Shown here in pieces: positions 33,801-46,374 of a stretch of 64,000 nt of DNA. A program made the translations under genes and the position numbers. Where the stretch lies: the NCBI GenBank assembly GCA_007115705.1, contig QXEO01000531.1:12571912-12635911 (forward strand). The letters run 5' to 3'. The notes under the pieces are model-generated. The model was not told where the DNA came from. It saw nothing but the letters and a program-made list of their open reading frames with translations, and ran no database searches. How positions within the stretch are numbered: position 1 is the stretch's first letter; each line of letters opens with the position of its first letter. This DNA is from Dactylis glomerata. Lineage: Eukaryota; Streptophyta; Magnoliopsida; Poales; Poaceae.

Positions 33801-35635
33801 GGGACATGTCAATCATGTCAATGTGGAGGAAATATATGATGAACCTGACGCTGTCTATGGTACGTACTTACTCAATGTTAATCCAGCACTTGTGTTATTT
33901 GATACTGGTGCATCTCATTCATTCATATCAAGAGCATTTGTGGATAAACATAACCTACCAACCAGAACCATAGACAGACCAATTAAAATAAGCTCTCCAG
34001 GAGGGGAACTAGTAGCAGCTTTTGGGTGCCGAGACCTAACCTTAGGAATCGGAAAACATCAATTTCCCGCTCATCTCATAGTTTTGGAGTCTCATGGTCT
34101 GGATGTCATCCTAGGCATGGATTGGATGACAGCCTTTGAAGGAGTCATAGATGTAGCAAAAAGGATCGTCACTCTCACAGCCCCTAAAAAGAAACGTATC
34201 CGTTTCAAGTCAACCTTTGAGCTTAAGGGGTCTAAGGTTAATTCTCTTAAGGGGGTCAGCCTGGAGGAAGTGCCAGTTGTAAAGGAATACCCCGATGTGT
34301 TTCTTGAAGAGTTACTAGGAATGCCACCAGACAGGGATGTCGAATTCATCATCGACTTGCTACCTAGAATAGGACCTATAGCAAAGAGGCCATACAAGAT
34401 GGACATAGATGAGTTAAAGGAATTGAAGAAGCAACTCAAAGAACAGTTGGACAAAGGTTTCATCCAACAGAGTTCATCATCATGGGGAGCCCCTGTTTTG
34501 TTTGTGGAGAAGAAAGACTCTAGCAAGAGATTGGTTGTGGACTACCGTTCGCTGAACGAAGTAACAATCAAGAACAAGTACCCATTGCCTAACATCAATG
34601 ACCTGTTCGACCAGCTCAAAGGAGCAAAAGTGTTCTCCAAGATCGATCTCCGATCAGGGTATTTCCAGTTAAAGATCCGAGAACAAGACATACCCAAGAC
34701 AGCTTTTACTACTAGATATGGTCTATATGAGTATACCGTAATGTCCTTTGGGCTAACAAATGCCCCGACATACTTCATGGCCATGATGAACAAGGTGTTC
34801 ATGGAATACTTGGATAAATTCGTAGTGGTGTTCATTGATGACATCCCGATTTACTCCAAGGATGATAAAGAACATGAGCAACACTTACGCTTAATCATGG
34901 AAAAGCTCAGGGAGCATAAGTTATATGCGAAATTCAGCAAGTGTGAATTCTGGTTGAACAAAGTAGGGTTTCTTGGTCACATTGTTTCCACAGAAGGAGT
35001 TGCGGTAGACCAAGCAAGGTAGCATCCGTTACCGAATGGGAGTCACCCAAAAATGCGGGAGACATCCAGAGTTTCTTAGGCCTTGCAGGATACTATCGGA
35101 GATTCATTGAAAATTTCTCCAAGATAGCAAAGCCAATGACTGAACTATTGAAGAAAGACAAGAAATTCGAATGGACCGACTCATGTGAATCTAGTTTTCA
35201 AGAATTGAAGAAACGGCTAGTAAGTGCGCCGGTTCTATGTCTTCCAGATATACAGAAGGATTTCCAAGTCTACTGCGACGCTTCCCGTCAAGGACTTGGT
35301 AGTGTTCTAATGCAGAATGGAAAAATTGTGAGTTATGCCTCGCGCCAGCTTAAGCATCATGAAAGAAATTACCCCACCCATGACTTAGAGCTAGCATCAG
35401 TTGTTCATGCTCTAAAGGTATGGAGACATTATTTGATGGGAAAGCATTGTGATGTGTTCACCGATCACAAGAGCCTTAAGTATATATTCACCCAGAAGGA
35501 ACTAAACATGAGACAAAGAAGATGGTTGGAGCTCATCAAAGATTATGATATGAGCTTGCAATACCATCTAGGAAAGGCTAATGTTGTAGCTGACGCCTTG
35601 AGCCGCAAGAGCTATGTGAATGGACTCACAGCAGG
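33801..35635 (+). pseudogene. D2 protease, reverse transcriptase and RNase H
   Basis: The protease motif LFDTGASHSF is at about 33895-33924. The RT box FIDD is at 34831-34842. The frame is lost at 35013-35022, where one base is missing in 'gaccaagcaagg', and resumes shifted; the RNase H that follows keeps YCDAS, LELAS, FTDHKS and VADALSR. The conserved residues are better preserved than in D1. Confidence 0.88.
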
Positions 35636-37204
35636 AGAGTTGCCTGAAGATTTGTGTAAACAGTCCAAAGAGCTCAGATTGGAAATTGTGCCAGAAGGAT
35701 TTTTAGCATCTTTTGAAGTTCAACCTACACTGATGGACAAGATCAGAGAAGCTCAGAAGCTAGATAAGGAGATAGAAGAAATAAAGAGTAATATGAGTAA
35801 AGGGAAAGCCAAGGGATTTCACAAAGATGACCAAGGTATTATTTGGTTTGAGAAGCGTGTTTGTGTACCACAAGACCCTGAACTCAGAAAATTGATTCTG
35901 CAAGAAGCCCATGATTCACCATATTCTATCCATCCTGGAAACACCAAAATGTATATGGATTTGAAGGGTAGATTTTGGTGGAGCAATATGAAAAGGGATA
36001 TCATGAATATATTGCCCTGTGTGATGTATGCAACAGAGTTAAGGCAGAGCATCAGAAACCAGCAGGGTTATTGCAGCCATTGCCCATACCAGATTGGAAG
36101 TGGGATAATGTTGGCATGGACTTTATCATGAGTCTACCAAGGACTAAGTCTGGATATGACTCTATCTGGGTTGTGGTAGACCGTTTAACCAAAGTGGCTC
36201 ACTTTATCCCCGTGAAGACCACATATACCAGTGCCAAATTGGCCAAGATATACATGAGCCGAATAGTGTGCTTACATGGAGTGCCTAAGAGTATCGTGTC
36301 AGATAGAGGTACTCAATTCACCTCTCACTTCTGGCGCCAACTTCATGAGTCCTTGGGCACAAGACTAGAGTTCAGCACAGCATTTCATCCTCAGACTGAT
36401 GGTCAAACAGAAAGGGTGAATCAAATTCTAGAAGACATGTTGAGAGCTTGTGCCTTAGATTATGGGTCTTGTTGGGATGATAACTTGCCCTATGCAGAGT
36501 TCTCCTATAATAATAGCCATCAAGCTAGCATTGAGATGGCACCATTTGAAGCCCTATATGGCAGAAAGTGCACTACTCCATTGCTTTGGAGTGGTGTTGG
36601 TGAACGAAGTCTTTTCGGGCCAGACATAATAAAGGATGCCGAAGAAAAGGTTCGTTTGATCAGAGATAGGCTCAAGATAGCTCAATCCAGACAGAAGAGC
36701 TACGCTGATTCAAAGCGCAGAGAGGTAACCTATGAGGTGGGTGATAGAGCATATCTTCGAGTATCACCACTTCGTGGAGTGAAAAGATTTGGAGTCAAAG
36801 GAAAGCTAGCGCCTCGCTTTGTAGGGCCATTTAAGGTTTTGGCTCGCAAAGGAGAAGTAGCATACGAGCTAGAACTGCCAGAATCTCTGTCTGCAGTGCA
36901 CAATGTGTTACATGTGAGCCAGCTAAAGAAATGTCATCTAGAGATGGCAGATACCCCACTGAGAGACACAATACCGTTAGAAGAGGTTCAGTTGGAGAGT
37001 GATCTCACATATGAAGAGAAACCCATCAAAATCTTGGAGACATCAGAAAGAGTTACTCGTACCAAGACGATCAAGTTTTGCAAAGTTCAGTGGAGCCTCC
37101 ATACTGAAGAAGAAGCAACTTGGGAACAAGAAGATGAACTCCGAGAAGACTACTCGTACCTATTTGCTAGCCAACCCGAATCTCGAGGGCGAGATTCATC
37201 TTAA
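35636..37204 (+). pseudogene. D2 integrase with chromodomain
   Basis: The zinc-binding module begins HDSPYSIHPG. A one-base loss near 36004 shifts the frame before CDVCNRVKAEHQ. After the shift the DDE core is whole: MDFIMSLP, VSDRGTQF and DGQTERVNQ. A GPF module (RFVGPFKVL) and a chromodomain (LTYEEKP ... EATWEQED) follow, ending at TAA 37202-37204, which overlaps the PPT. Confidence 0.9.
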
Positions 37205-37216
37205 GGGGGTTAGACT
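37201..37216 (+). other. Polypurine tract of D2
   Basis: ttaagggggttagact directly precedes the 3' LTR start TGTAACATCCC and overlaps the pol stop codon. Confidence 0.8.
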
Positions 37217-37716
37217 TGTAACATCCCAAATTTTGGGTAAATTTTGAAAATTGTACACACATGAAATCATGACATTCATCCATTGCATATGCATCTAATT
37301 CATCATTTTATGTGCATTTCATTTGAGTTTTGTTTGCCTTTCTATTTCAAAAAGTCTCCCTGAAGTTCACCAAACAGAGGGAAAAGTTTGACAAATTCAA
37401 AAGTGGTTTCAAAATTCAAATGGGAGTTGTTTTAGCAAAATAATAAAGAAAATAGAAAAGAAAAAGGAAAAGAAATTAGGAAAATCGGAATAGGCCAAGG
37501 GGAAGCGAATCAGCCCAGCCAGAGAAGCAGCCCACGGCCCGTTTACTTCCTTTTCCGAATCGGTACCAAGCCCCAGCCTCTAGCCACTGACGAGCTGGAC
37601 CCACTTGTCATCCCGCTCGAGGAGTCCAGGACGAACCCGTCGAACACCTGGGAGATCTCCACCGAACCCCGTCGATTTTGGATCAGTTCCTTGCCCCTCT
37701 CTCAAGACTCCACGCC

Positions 37717-37723
37717 TATAAAA
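37717..37723 (+). promoter_or_regulatory. TATA box of the D2 LTR
   Basis: TATAAAA followed by a C-rich tract and 'ctccgccgctctcgac'. The related LTR F has TATAAA at 49445 in the same setting. Transcription from here leaves a U5 of more than 2.5 kb. Confidence 0.6.
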
Positions 37724-39035
37724 CCCCCCCTCTCCGCCGCTCTCGACCCACCCAAAACCCTAGCTCATAGCCACCAGGCCGCCCGATCACAGAACCCGCC
37801 GTGCCGCCACTGGAATTCAAGTTCATCGCCGGCTACTGTGAGCCCCGACCTCCCTCCTCTGCACCGTCTCTTCTCCCTTGCTCTCGCACACCTCTCTGAC
37901 ATGCCCTCTTTCTCGTTTGAGTTCCAGAACAACGAGGATGACCGCGCCCAAATCTCACCGTCCGCCAGACCTTGCTCCGACGAGCGATTGCCGGAGTTCT
38001 AGAGCACCTCGCCCCTGCAAACCTCGCCACCGGCATCGCCTCGACCTCCTGATCATCTGGTATGACTCTCGTTTCCCAGATCCATCTCTGCTCGTCGGAA
38101 TCCCCCATGCTCTGCACACTACTATCTCGACCTAATCCTCCAGCCACTGCTCTTCGTCGTTACAGAGAACCATCAAGATCGCCGATCACGTTTTCAAGCT
38201 CGCCGCAATTTTTTGAAGGTCGTCAAGCACTCCATCGCCACCAGGAACCGCCGCAGCCACCTCGCCGTTGATTTCCAGAGCCGCCGGGGACTTCGCCGTC
38301 GACACTTCTCAGGTGAGCTCCTCGGGTCTTCTTTCATCCGTTAGATCTTAGATCTAGGGCCAGTTTTAGATCACTTAGCGAAGCGGTATCAGGCGATCAG
38401 ATCCGTTGGTAGATCATAAGATCTAGCGGTCCAGGATGGCGATCCGCGCGAAATGGTACCCGCGAATTAGATCGCGACGCGTGTCGTCACAGGGTTTAAT
38501 TCGATTTCGATTTCGATTTAATTCATAGATTTTGTTCAAAACTTGTTTATTTCATATCAGGAGATCTACACGTCGGTTTTTAGCAAACTTTGCATCCATA
38601 GATTCATAAAATTGTGTAGATTCTAGCTGCAGTATCAAAAACAAGTATAGTAACGGTTTTAAATAGAGAATTGCTGCAAGCTTTAATCTTGTGTTTTGAT
38701 TATCAAAAATAGTTATAAAATTCTTTTTGCAGTAAATCTTTTTGGTCTAGGTTCCTCTGATATTTCTTAGTACTATAGCACGGCCAAAACTATTTTTGGT
38801 AATTTTTGTAATACTTTTGTAACCTTAGCTCGCTTATTGTTCTTTTTGTGTGTGTTGTTGATGTTATGAGTTTTATAAATTAACTCTAAAACTTTGATCA
38901 TGTCATCATGCATATAGTAACAACCAGAGAACATGCTAAGTGTCCTTGAAGTGTTTAAAAACACATTTGCATGCATGTTTCTTTTCATGATTGTTTGTGA
39001 TGGTTATGTGCTTATAATGCTATATTTTATGTGTA

Positions 39036-39122
39036 GATTGTGCTGAGTGCAACGAGTGTCTGTGTGACGAGTGCACCAACTCTTCTCCTCATCAAGACAA
39101 GTGTCACCATGTTCCCTTGTCC
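39036..39122 (+). CDS. Cys-rich conserved segment, D2 3' LTR copy
   Basis: Same 29 codons as 30267-30353; one replacement, GGC to GAC, near its end. All six Cys codons are kept. Confidence 0.38.
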
Positions 39123-40370
39123 TACTAAAAGTTTTGGTCTTGTAGCTTTTTCTAGTAGATGATGCATGAATAGGTGCTTTTATGTTTTCTTATCCTTTAA
39201 CTGCTAGTTGTGCTAAGTTTTGCCTAGCTAGCTAGTTTGCATCTCCTAGTAGAATTGCTGCTGCTATAGGACTTTACTTTTGTTCTTGTTGTGGGAAGGG
39301 TTAACACATGATTTTGGCTAAGTGTTGGAAAACAAGTTTTTGGAAAACTAAGAAAACAACTAAGTTAATAAACCACCTGGGTGGATGTGGCTTTGATTGG
39401 TTTATGTTGAGTGGTTCCCTGGGGTCATGTTGTCGAACCTCTGAACCACCAGGTGTATCTCACTTGTGGAAGGCCACCCAGGAGCAAAGAGATTGGAGAC
39501 GTTCAAGTTGTGAAGCTTCCAGTGCAACCACAAGACATTATGGGCTCTGTCTTGGTCAATCAAGCTGCAAGAACTCAAGCCTGGCGGACAGAGGGTGGTA
39601 GGTGTGAATAGGTTGGGAGTGCGTCCGTTTGGTCTGAGGGAATGCTTCTGAAAGGCCTCGTCTTAGTTTTCACTTAGCCGTTTGAGGCAAAATGAATCTC
39701 ATGGCAAAATGGGTTAACTAAGTCTTGTGGGAAAAGTGCACCACCTCTGCAGAGTGTTTAGAACTAAGTACTTAGCCGTGTCCCCGGTTATGGACAAATT
39801 TTGAGTGACATGACTCTGAAGCTGTTCAAGAATCTCCTCACCCCAATTTCTCTAAGTTAAAACTTGATGGGTCAACTTGGGTAGTAAAGGGTCCTTCTGG
39901 ACAAAATTTTGCTAAGGAAAATTTGAGTTTTACAAAGATAGGAAAAGGGCTTGCTTTTGCTAAGTTAAACTCCACCTGGCCAAAGAGCATATACGTGTAG
40001 GTGCCATTAAGTCGACCATAGTGACATTTGCCAATACATTCAACATATTGAACCTCCGTGGCTGCAACGTATCATGTTGTAGGTGGATACTACGAAGATT
40101 GAATATTTCTGCGCTACGGTCACGAGTCTTCATCCAACACGTCTGCCTACGGAGCTTGAAGGAAAGAAGACTTGAATTTGATTTTACTTAGTCGTTTTCT
40201 AGAGTTGTAATAGGTTTCTGGCTTTGTGCCTTATTGAGTTGTAAAAGACTAAGTTATTTGTGGATCAAGCGTTGTAATAAAGACCTTTGTATTCTTGATA
40301 TTTCATCTTGTAACTGTGTGTGCTAGCAGTCGATCCGGGACTAGCACAAATAAAACACAGGTGCGCTACA

Positions 40371-43285
40371 GTTAGAGGTTATTAGAATGCTATGAGTTTT
40401 GCTATGTTCTCTTGATGATGTTGTTTAAGTAATTTTGGAATCTCATTTTGATTTTTGAATATTACCAAATTAGAATAAATAATCATTATTAAAAAAATAA
40501 CTCAATAATAAATTGAGTTGGATAATAGAATTGGAATAAGTAAATAATGCAAACTGGAATATTACTTTATTAATATAAAACACTTATGCAATGTTCCTTA
40601 CAATATTGTAAACCAAGACTAAAAGTAGAATATGAAATAGACTGGAATTACACTTTATTAATTAAGCACAACAATACAATGTCTTTACAGATATTTGTAA
40701 AAATAAATTACAAAAGGGAAAAGTAAAAGAAGTCTAATCCTAAACTATCTTCATATATCTCCCCAACCTTCAATCTTGACTTTATAACCTGCAAGGCAAA
40801 ACTAAAACAAGAGAAAGGAAAACACAAGTAATGGGTTAGTGTTAGTATAAGCTACTCTCAGACATGGGGCAATTAGATTGCCAATAGCATCACTGAATAT
40901 AAAAGGACCAAGTGTAGAATCTGTTCTGTTATTAACTTGGGTACAACACAGATGGGTGCAAAGAAGTTTCACACCACGGCCAGTAGGTGGATGAGATCAA
41001 ACTGAGAGAGGCAAACAGGCACACAACACACAAGCAGCCCAGTCACAGGACTGGGAAGCTGGAGCTGGCAGCACCACAGCTACTTGCAAATCAAGCAGCC
41101 GGCTAGATGAGCACAATCAGCAGAAATAGCTCTCATTCGACCAGCAGGGAAACATCACTAAGAACATCATAGTTCTTACACAACACCACATAATCACTAG
41201 AAATTATCCAGCAAAACCATGAGGATGTACTAAAGCTCAAGATCAAGCCCAGGAGGAGAAGGACAAGTAACCAGCAGCAAGTCCAGGAGGAGAAGGACAA
41301 GCCAGGAGTTGAACCAGGAGGAGAAGTCAAGCAAGGAGCAAGCCATCACCACCAGCAAGTAGCAGCAGCAGATAACAACATCTTTGCTACAAAACTTCAG
41401 GCATCAGGTAGAACTTATGCACATCATAGCACAACAATGCTAGAGCATGATTCTAGCATGTGTAGTTCATATGAAAAGCCCTCAGTTTGGCAAAGAGAAG
41501 CTTTGCCAAGCTCATCATAGGGAATCAAGATTAAAAGCCAAATATACATAAACCAGGGTAAAAGCCTCAGTTTAAACTTCACTGGCAGGTTTAGTTTAGC
41601 AACATGAGCAGCATGCTATTGACCATGTTGTGCTGGGCACATAACCAATAGGTTATGCACCTCAGACACACAACAGGAATAGATTGAGCATCACATCTTA
41701 AAACCCTGGGATTATTTGCAAGCAAATCACTTCACTTAGTTAGAAAGGCCTCAGACCAACATCACATGCCTGATATCTAGGTAAGTTTCACCATTTTATA
41801 GCATTCCAATCTTGGTTGCTGGGCACATGACCAACAGGTCATGCACCTCAACACAACCAGAAGCTCAATTGATAACCAGATCAATAGATATCACCACAAA
41901 TCATTTTCCCAGTAATAACATCTAGGATTCATACTTTGTTCAGGCAAGTTCACCACTGAATCAATGCAACAATGCAAGATTCAGTATCACATTGCCGTCA
42001 TGATCAAATCATTGATAGAAGCAATAACAGCAGCATATTCATCACCTGACCTAGCACAGAAGCTAACTGAACTTAGAAATTCAGCTATATACCAGCACAA
42101 CTTTGATATCATGAATCACAGGAAATGAAACCTATCAAACCAAGTTATAGATGTTAATTGAAACTTGCAACAGGGCAAGCTTCAGAATAACATCTCTGTC
42201 AGAGAAATTCACTGACAGAGATAGGAGCACAACAGTGATATCACTGATCAAGCACAACATCACTTAACTGAAACCACAAAACAAGCTAGCATCAGCTAAA
42301 CAGCTGCACATAATCAACCTGTGAGGTTGGCTCACTTGTCTTGGCCAGATGGCCAGAGACCATGGCCAGAGAGAAGAGAGTGGGGCAGAGAGGAAGGAGG
42401 AGATACTCACCGACACCCAGGCGCTCGTCTGGACGGCATGGCGGGGCAGTGCCCGCGTGGCCGGCCAGAGGCTAGCAGGGGAAGACTTCCCTAGGGCACC
42501 ACGGAGAGCACCACACCACCGGCGTGCACACACACACACCGTGATTTCCTCGAAGAAGCACCGCAGGCACCAGGGAGCAGCCGATGAGGTGGCGGGTTCA
42601 GTGGCGTCAGAGGGCGATTTCCCGAGTGGGATCCAGCCCGGATCTTCTCGGAGAGGAGACGTCCAGCAAATCCACTTGGTGGAGATGAAAGGGGGCGTGA
42701 AGGAGAGTAACTCGCCCAAAGTGGCGGCAGCAGAACTCGCCGGAGTCGGCCGGAGTCGCCCGGCGGCGGCGAGGCGACTAGGATTCGCCAGAGGGAGGCT
42801 CGGGAGCGAGAGAGGGGGAGAGTGAGAGCGAGCTGGGTGGACTGGGTCAGTTTGACTGACCCAGACCCGGGCCCTAATGGGCCAGTTGGCCAGGTGGGCT
42901 GGCTTGGCCTCTAGGCCAAGTCCATGTCTTATTCTTTTCCTTTTCTTTTTGTTTTTCTAATTTTAATTAAAAGAGTTGTGAATTCTGTTTTCTTTATAAT
43001 TTCAAATTCAAATCAAACACATATTTGATTAAATTAAAATTAAGGAAACAACTCTTAATTTTAAAATGAAATGTCAATTTGATTATCAAATTCAAAAAGC
43101 AATATTCCTTTATTATCAAATTCCAAAAATTCTTAATTTTTAATTAACAAAATAAAAATTAAGTATTTTCATTTTTAAAATTAAATCCTTTTCTTTTCAA
43201 ACAACTCTAACCAACGATTTGTAATTTCAAATTGTTTTCAAACCCAAATTGATTGTTTGAATTATCATGTTAAGGGTAAAACACA
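40371..43285 (+). repeat. D1 3' LTR, second piece
   Basis: It resumes the D1 LTR text (gttagaggttattagaatgc, as at 14269) after D2 and runs to the CACTA insertion. It matches the 5' LTR throughout with scattered substitutions and small indels. Confidence 0.92.
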
Positions 43286-46200
43286 CACTACTGCAGAATT
43301 GTTTAAAGCCGCAAGGTTATTAGTGACAGGCAAAAATAGGCCTATCATTGGTAACCATACCAGTGACGGGCGAATAAGTGCCCATCACTGGTACAAATAC
43401 CAGTGACGGACAATTGTGGTGTCCGTCACTGGTATTTTATACCAGTGACAAACAAAAACGGGCCCGCCACTGATAAACATTACAAGTGACGAGCGAGTAA
43501 ACGACCGTCACTGATACAAAATACGAGTGATGAACACCACAAATTATTAATATTAGTATTTATTACAAGAACTCTTACGAATGTATGCCACTAACATTAT
43601 TATAACCGATTGCCAGTTCATCACTCTCGGAGTTGTAGACAGTTAGGGTCGACTAGTTATCTCTACTTCTCTATATACCACTTGAAAGAACGATAATCCT
43701 AGAGCTGAAAAGTCAGATCATGTTTTGATCTCCGCCCGTGCGTCTGTTAGTCAGTAGGTGATTTTTGTGACTTTTTTTCGTCTGTCGTTCCACTTCTCCG
43801 GTTTCCGTACGTCGCTTCGCTAAAACAAACAAAAACCAGAAAGGAGCGACTATCAAAATAAAAGGAGTTTAAGTTGTGCAACCGCACACGGCAAACCCTT
43901 CTCGATCCAGATCCCAGTTGAGACCACACCGGCTCCTGGCAACACCTCTTCCCTCTCGGCAAGGCACGTCGTCTCCCACCTCAACCAACCATGGCGGCTT
44001 CGCACCCCACCTCCTGCTCCAGTGCTCCTCCCTCGGTCGTCGCGGGGGTTTGTGCCCTCTCATGGTGGTCAATCAGCGCAAGTGGATCCGGATCCAGGGC
44101 CCTCCCACCAGCACTACCGGAGCAGCCCACGGCCATGGCGTGGTCGGCGCTTCCGGGGACAGCGGAGGCCAGCTCCGCGCCGCCAACCTGGACGCACGGC
44201 CATCGTCGCTACGGCCCGCAATCTCGCTCGCGTCCCGCGGCTGCACGTCCCCATGCCCTCCAGCTCAACGCCCATGCCTCCTAGAAAGGGCAGGTACCGT
44301 AACTAACACCCCGTGGCCATTGGTCATGCTTCTTTCACAGTCCAGTTTTGTAGCGTTTATCAAGATGCAAGCCCAGTATAGGAAACACCGACACACCAAT
44401 CTACTAGATTATAGTCCTGTATTCATGTACATCTGTTACCTCTATTTTCATTTTTCAGTATAGTTGATGTATGTATCTCAAAAAAAAAGTATAGTTGATG
44501 TATGGAACAAGAACTCAAGTGATCCTTGTCCTTGAATAATGGCTGCCCTCCTAGGATTTTTCCAGTAGAGTTAATTTGTGCAATAAGAATTCAAATGATC
44601 CTTGAATAATAGCTGCCCTCACAAGAATTCAACAGACAAGTATGTTGCCAATCCCACACAACGTATAGTGTAGTCTAATCCAAAAAGGGCCATGTTACTA
44701 CATTTTAACCTATCACTCTGGCCATATTACTATAATGATTTCCTCATATTTAAGTTATGGAATTTGTGAGGACATACATAAGCTAAAGTTTTTATTTGTG
44801 TTTTTTGCTGTTTTGATTGATACTATACTCTGAACAGGACATTCAGTTCCTCGCCTCCAGCCAATTTGGTAAGTTCCACATTCACGTATCCTTTCCATGA
44901 GCTCACCACCATTTTCCTCTTTGGATAGTACTTCTCGTAATATTTCACGAAATCAACCACTAGGACCTGGGAGAAAAAAATCATGTATTATGTGAAATTT
45001 TATAGAATTTTGGTTATATTTCAAGTGTTTTACGTACTTCTCCGTCTGCTCTTTATAGAGTGCTACGTGTTTACTGTTTACCATCAATTTGGCATCTGTA
45101 TAATTAAGGTACTTAGCATACTCACCATAACGCTTCCCTCTCGTTCTCTATGGTATTCTGATTGTGATGTGTGCTTTCCTACAATTTGGTGATGCTTACA
45201 GATGTGAGGTGCGAGGGCTGGCACAGGATCTGGAGGAGATCGAGTGAGAAACAATGTGAGCAAGGACGCTCTCAACCTCTCCGACTTTCTTAAACTTTCC
45301 TTCCTAAAATGCATAATCTTGATTTGATATTTGCGATTTCATGTACCATAAAAAGGTCTGGGCAATAAGATGAATATGACCTGGAGAAATTAGCTTCCCA
45401 TAGAGCCATTAACAAATCACAGGAAGCTCATTTTTTCATTCGGATTATCAAAAGAATAGTTTTCACTTTATAGTTTTTATTTTGTAAATGTGTACTGTTT
45501 GTATGCTTGGGTAATAAGTTGGAATGAGGAGCAAAAAATTGAATCATGGTATGATTGGATAAAAAATAAGCCTACAAGTTAATAATGCATATAAATTAAT
45601 GACAGTTCTGTCTACTTTAGAAATCCTTAGTTTCATATCACGTAACTCACTTTTTTGATTTACTTCTGCTCTCTGACAGTAAATTATCCTATATCTCTTA
45701 TATGTCATTTTTCGTGAGCAATTTGTGCTTGATTGTCTTCCTTATCAATGGAGCTCAGGTGATACAAATACTATAGTAGAACTACAGCTAGTTGCTTTAG
45801 ATGGATATGTAACATATGTGACCTATTGTTTATACTTCTGTTCCTTTTTTGGACAATTGCTGGAAGCCTGGAATTGAGAAGATCTTGATGTCATGATGAA
45901 CACCATGCTAGAGGCCAATGCCGAGCTTTCGCAGTGCTATATTTGTGCTCGTGCTTATGCAATTTGTTTTTCAGCATGCTAATTAATTTGGTTTGGCTTT
46001 CACCGGTCATCGGCTTCGTATTGCCAACTTCACTTGTACTGGTTACTTTGGTTTAAATGAAGGTTATATGAAAATAAATGTATAATACATATTGAGGAGT
46101 GAATAATATTTGAGCTTATATGGGATGTATGCAATTATGGATGTTGTGTATGTATGAATTAATTGTGGATGTACAATTATATTTTTTTAATTCGCAAGAA

Positions 46201-46374
46201 CTTAGTAGTGACGGGCACATAAATATGCTTGTCACTCGTAATATATTACCAGTGACGGGCAGTCTGCCCGTCACTAGTAATTGGTTACCAGTGACGGTAT
46301 ACCAGTGACAGGCGGTTTGCCCGTCACTAGTAAGCCAAAAAAGCCCGTCACTGGTAAGCCTTTTTGTAGTAGTG
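43286..46374. mobile_element. Non-autonomous CACTA DNA transposon (3089 bp)
   Basis: It starts CACTACTGCAGAA and ends TTTTTGTAGTAGTG, inverted CACTACT ends, with the 3-bp duplication ACA (43283-43285 / 46375-46377). The empty site is in the D1 5' LTR near 17172. Subterminal repeats of 'accagtgacgggc' in both orientations fill about 43330-43540 and 46205-46360, as is usual in this superfamily. No transposase is recognisable. A GC-rich island (about 43880-44290) and possible splice sites inside may be a captured gene fragment. Confidence 0.93.
43981..44290 (+). other. GC-rich island inside the CACTA element (possible captured host fragment)
   Basis: A sharp rise in GC over AT-rich surroundings. 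An ATG in a good context (caaccATGGCGGC at 43991) opens a 97-codon frame, and two other frames are also open. A donor-like GGGCAG|GTACCG lies at about 44292. A short exon-like piece occurs at about 44839-44869 (acag before, GTAAGT after). I cannot match it to a gene, and the open frames may simply reflect GC content. Confidence 0.3.

Larger units (their letters stand above)
25246..40370 (+). mobile_element. Element D2: second Tekay/Del-type chromovirus, inserted in the D1 3' LTR
   Basis: The order is 5' LTR 25246-31524 (with two solo LTRs inside), PBS 31527, ORF1 31741-32541, gag from 32810, pol to 37204, PPT 37201-37216 and 3' LTR 37217-40370. The target duplication GTTAG flanks it exactly. 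Without its insertions the 5' LTR is 3077 bp and the 3' LTR 3154 bp; one deletion of about 76 bp in the 5' copy (near 31180, against about 39955-40030) explains the difference. D2 is dead: several stops, one gag deletion and two pol frameshifts. Confidence 0.93.
37217..40370 (+). repeat. 3' LTR of D2 (3154 bp)
   Basis: A full-length copy with the sites where solo LTRs 1 and 2 entered the 5' copy still intact at 38631-38635 and 38751-38755. It ends GCGCTACA before the GTTAG duplication. It keeps TATAAAA at 37717-37723 and the Cys-rich segment at 39036-39122. Confidence 0.93.

Noticed and set aside
43330..43540. Short spaced repeats that might suggest a CRISPR-like array
   Set aside because: They are the subterminal accagtgacgggc repeats of a CACTA transposon, in both orientations, in a plant genome.
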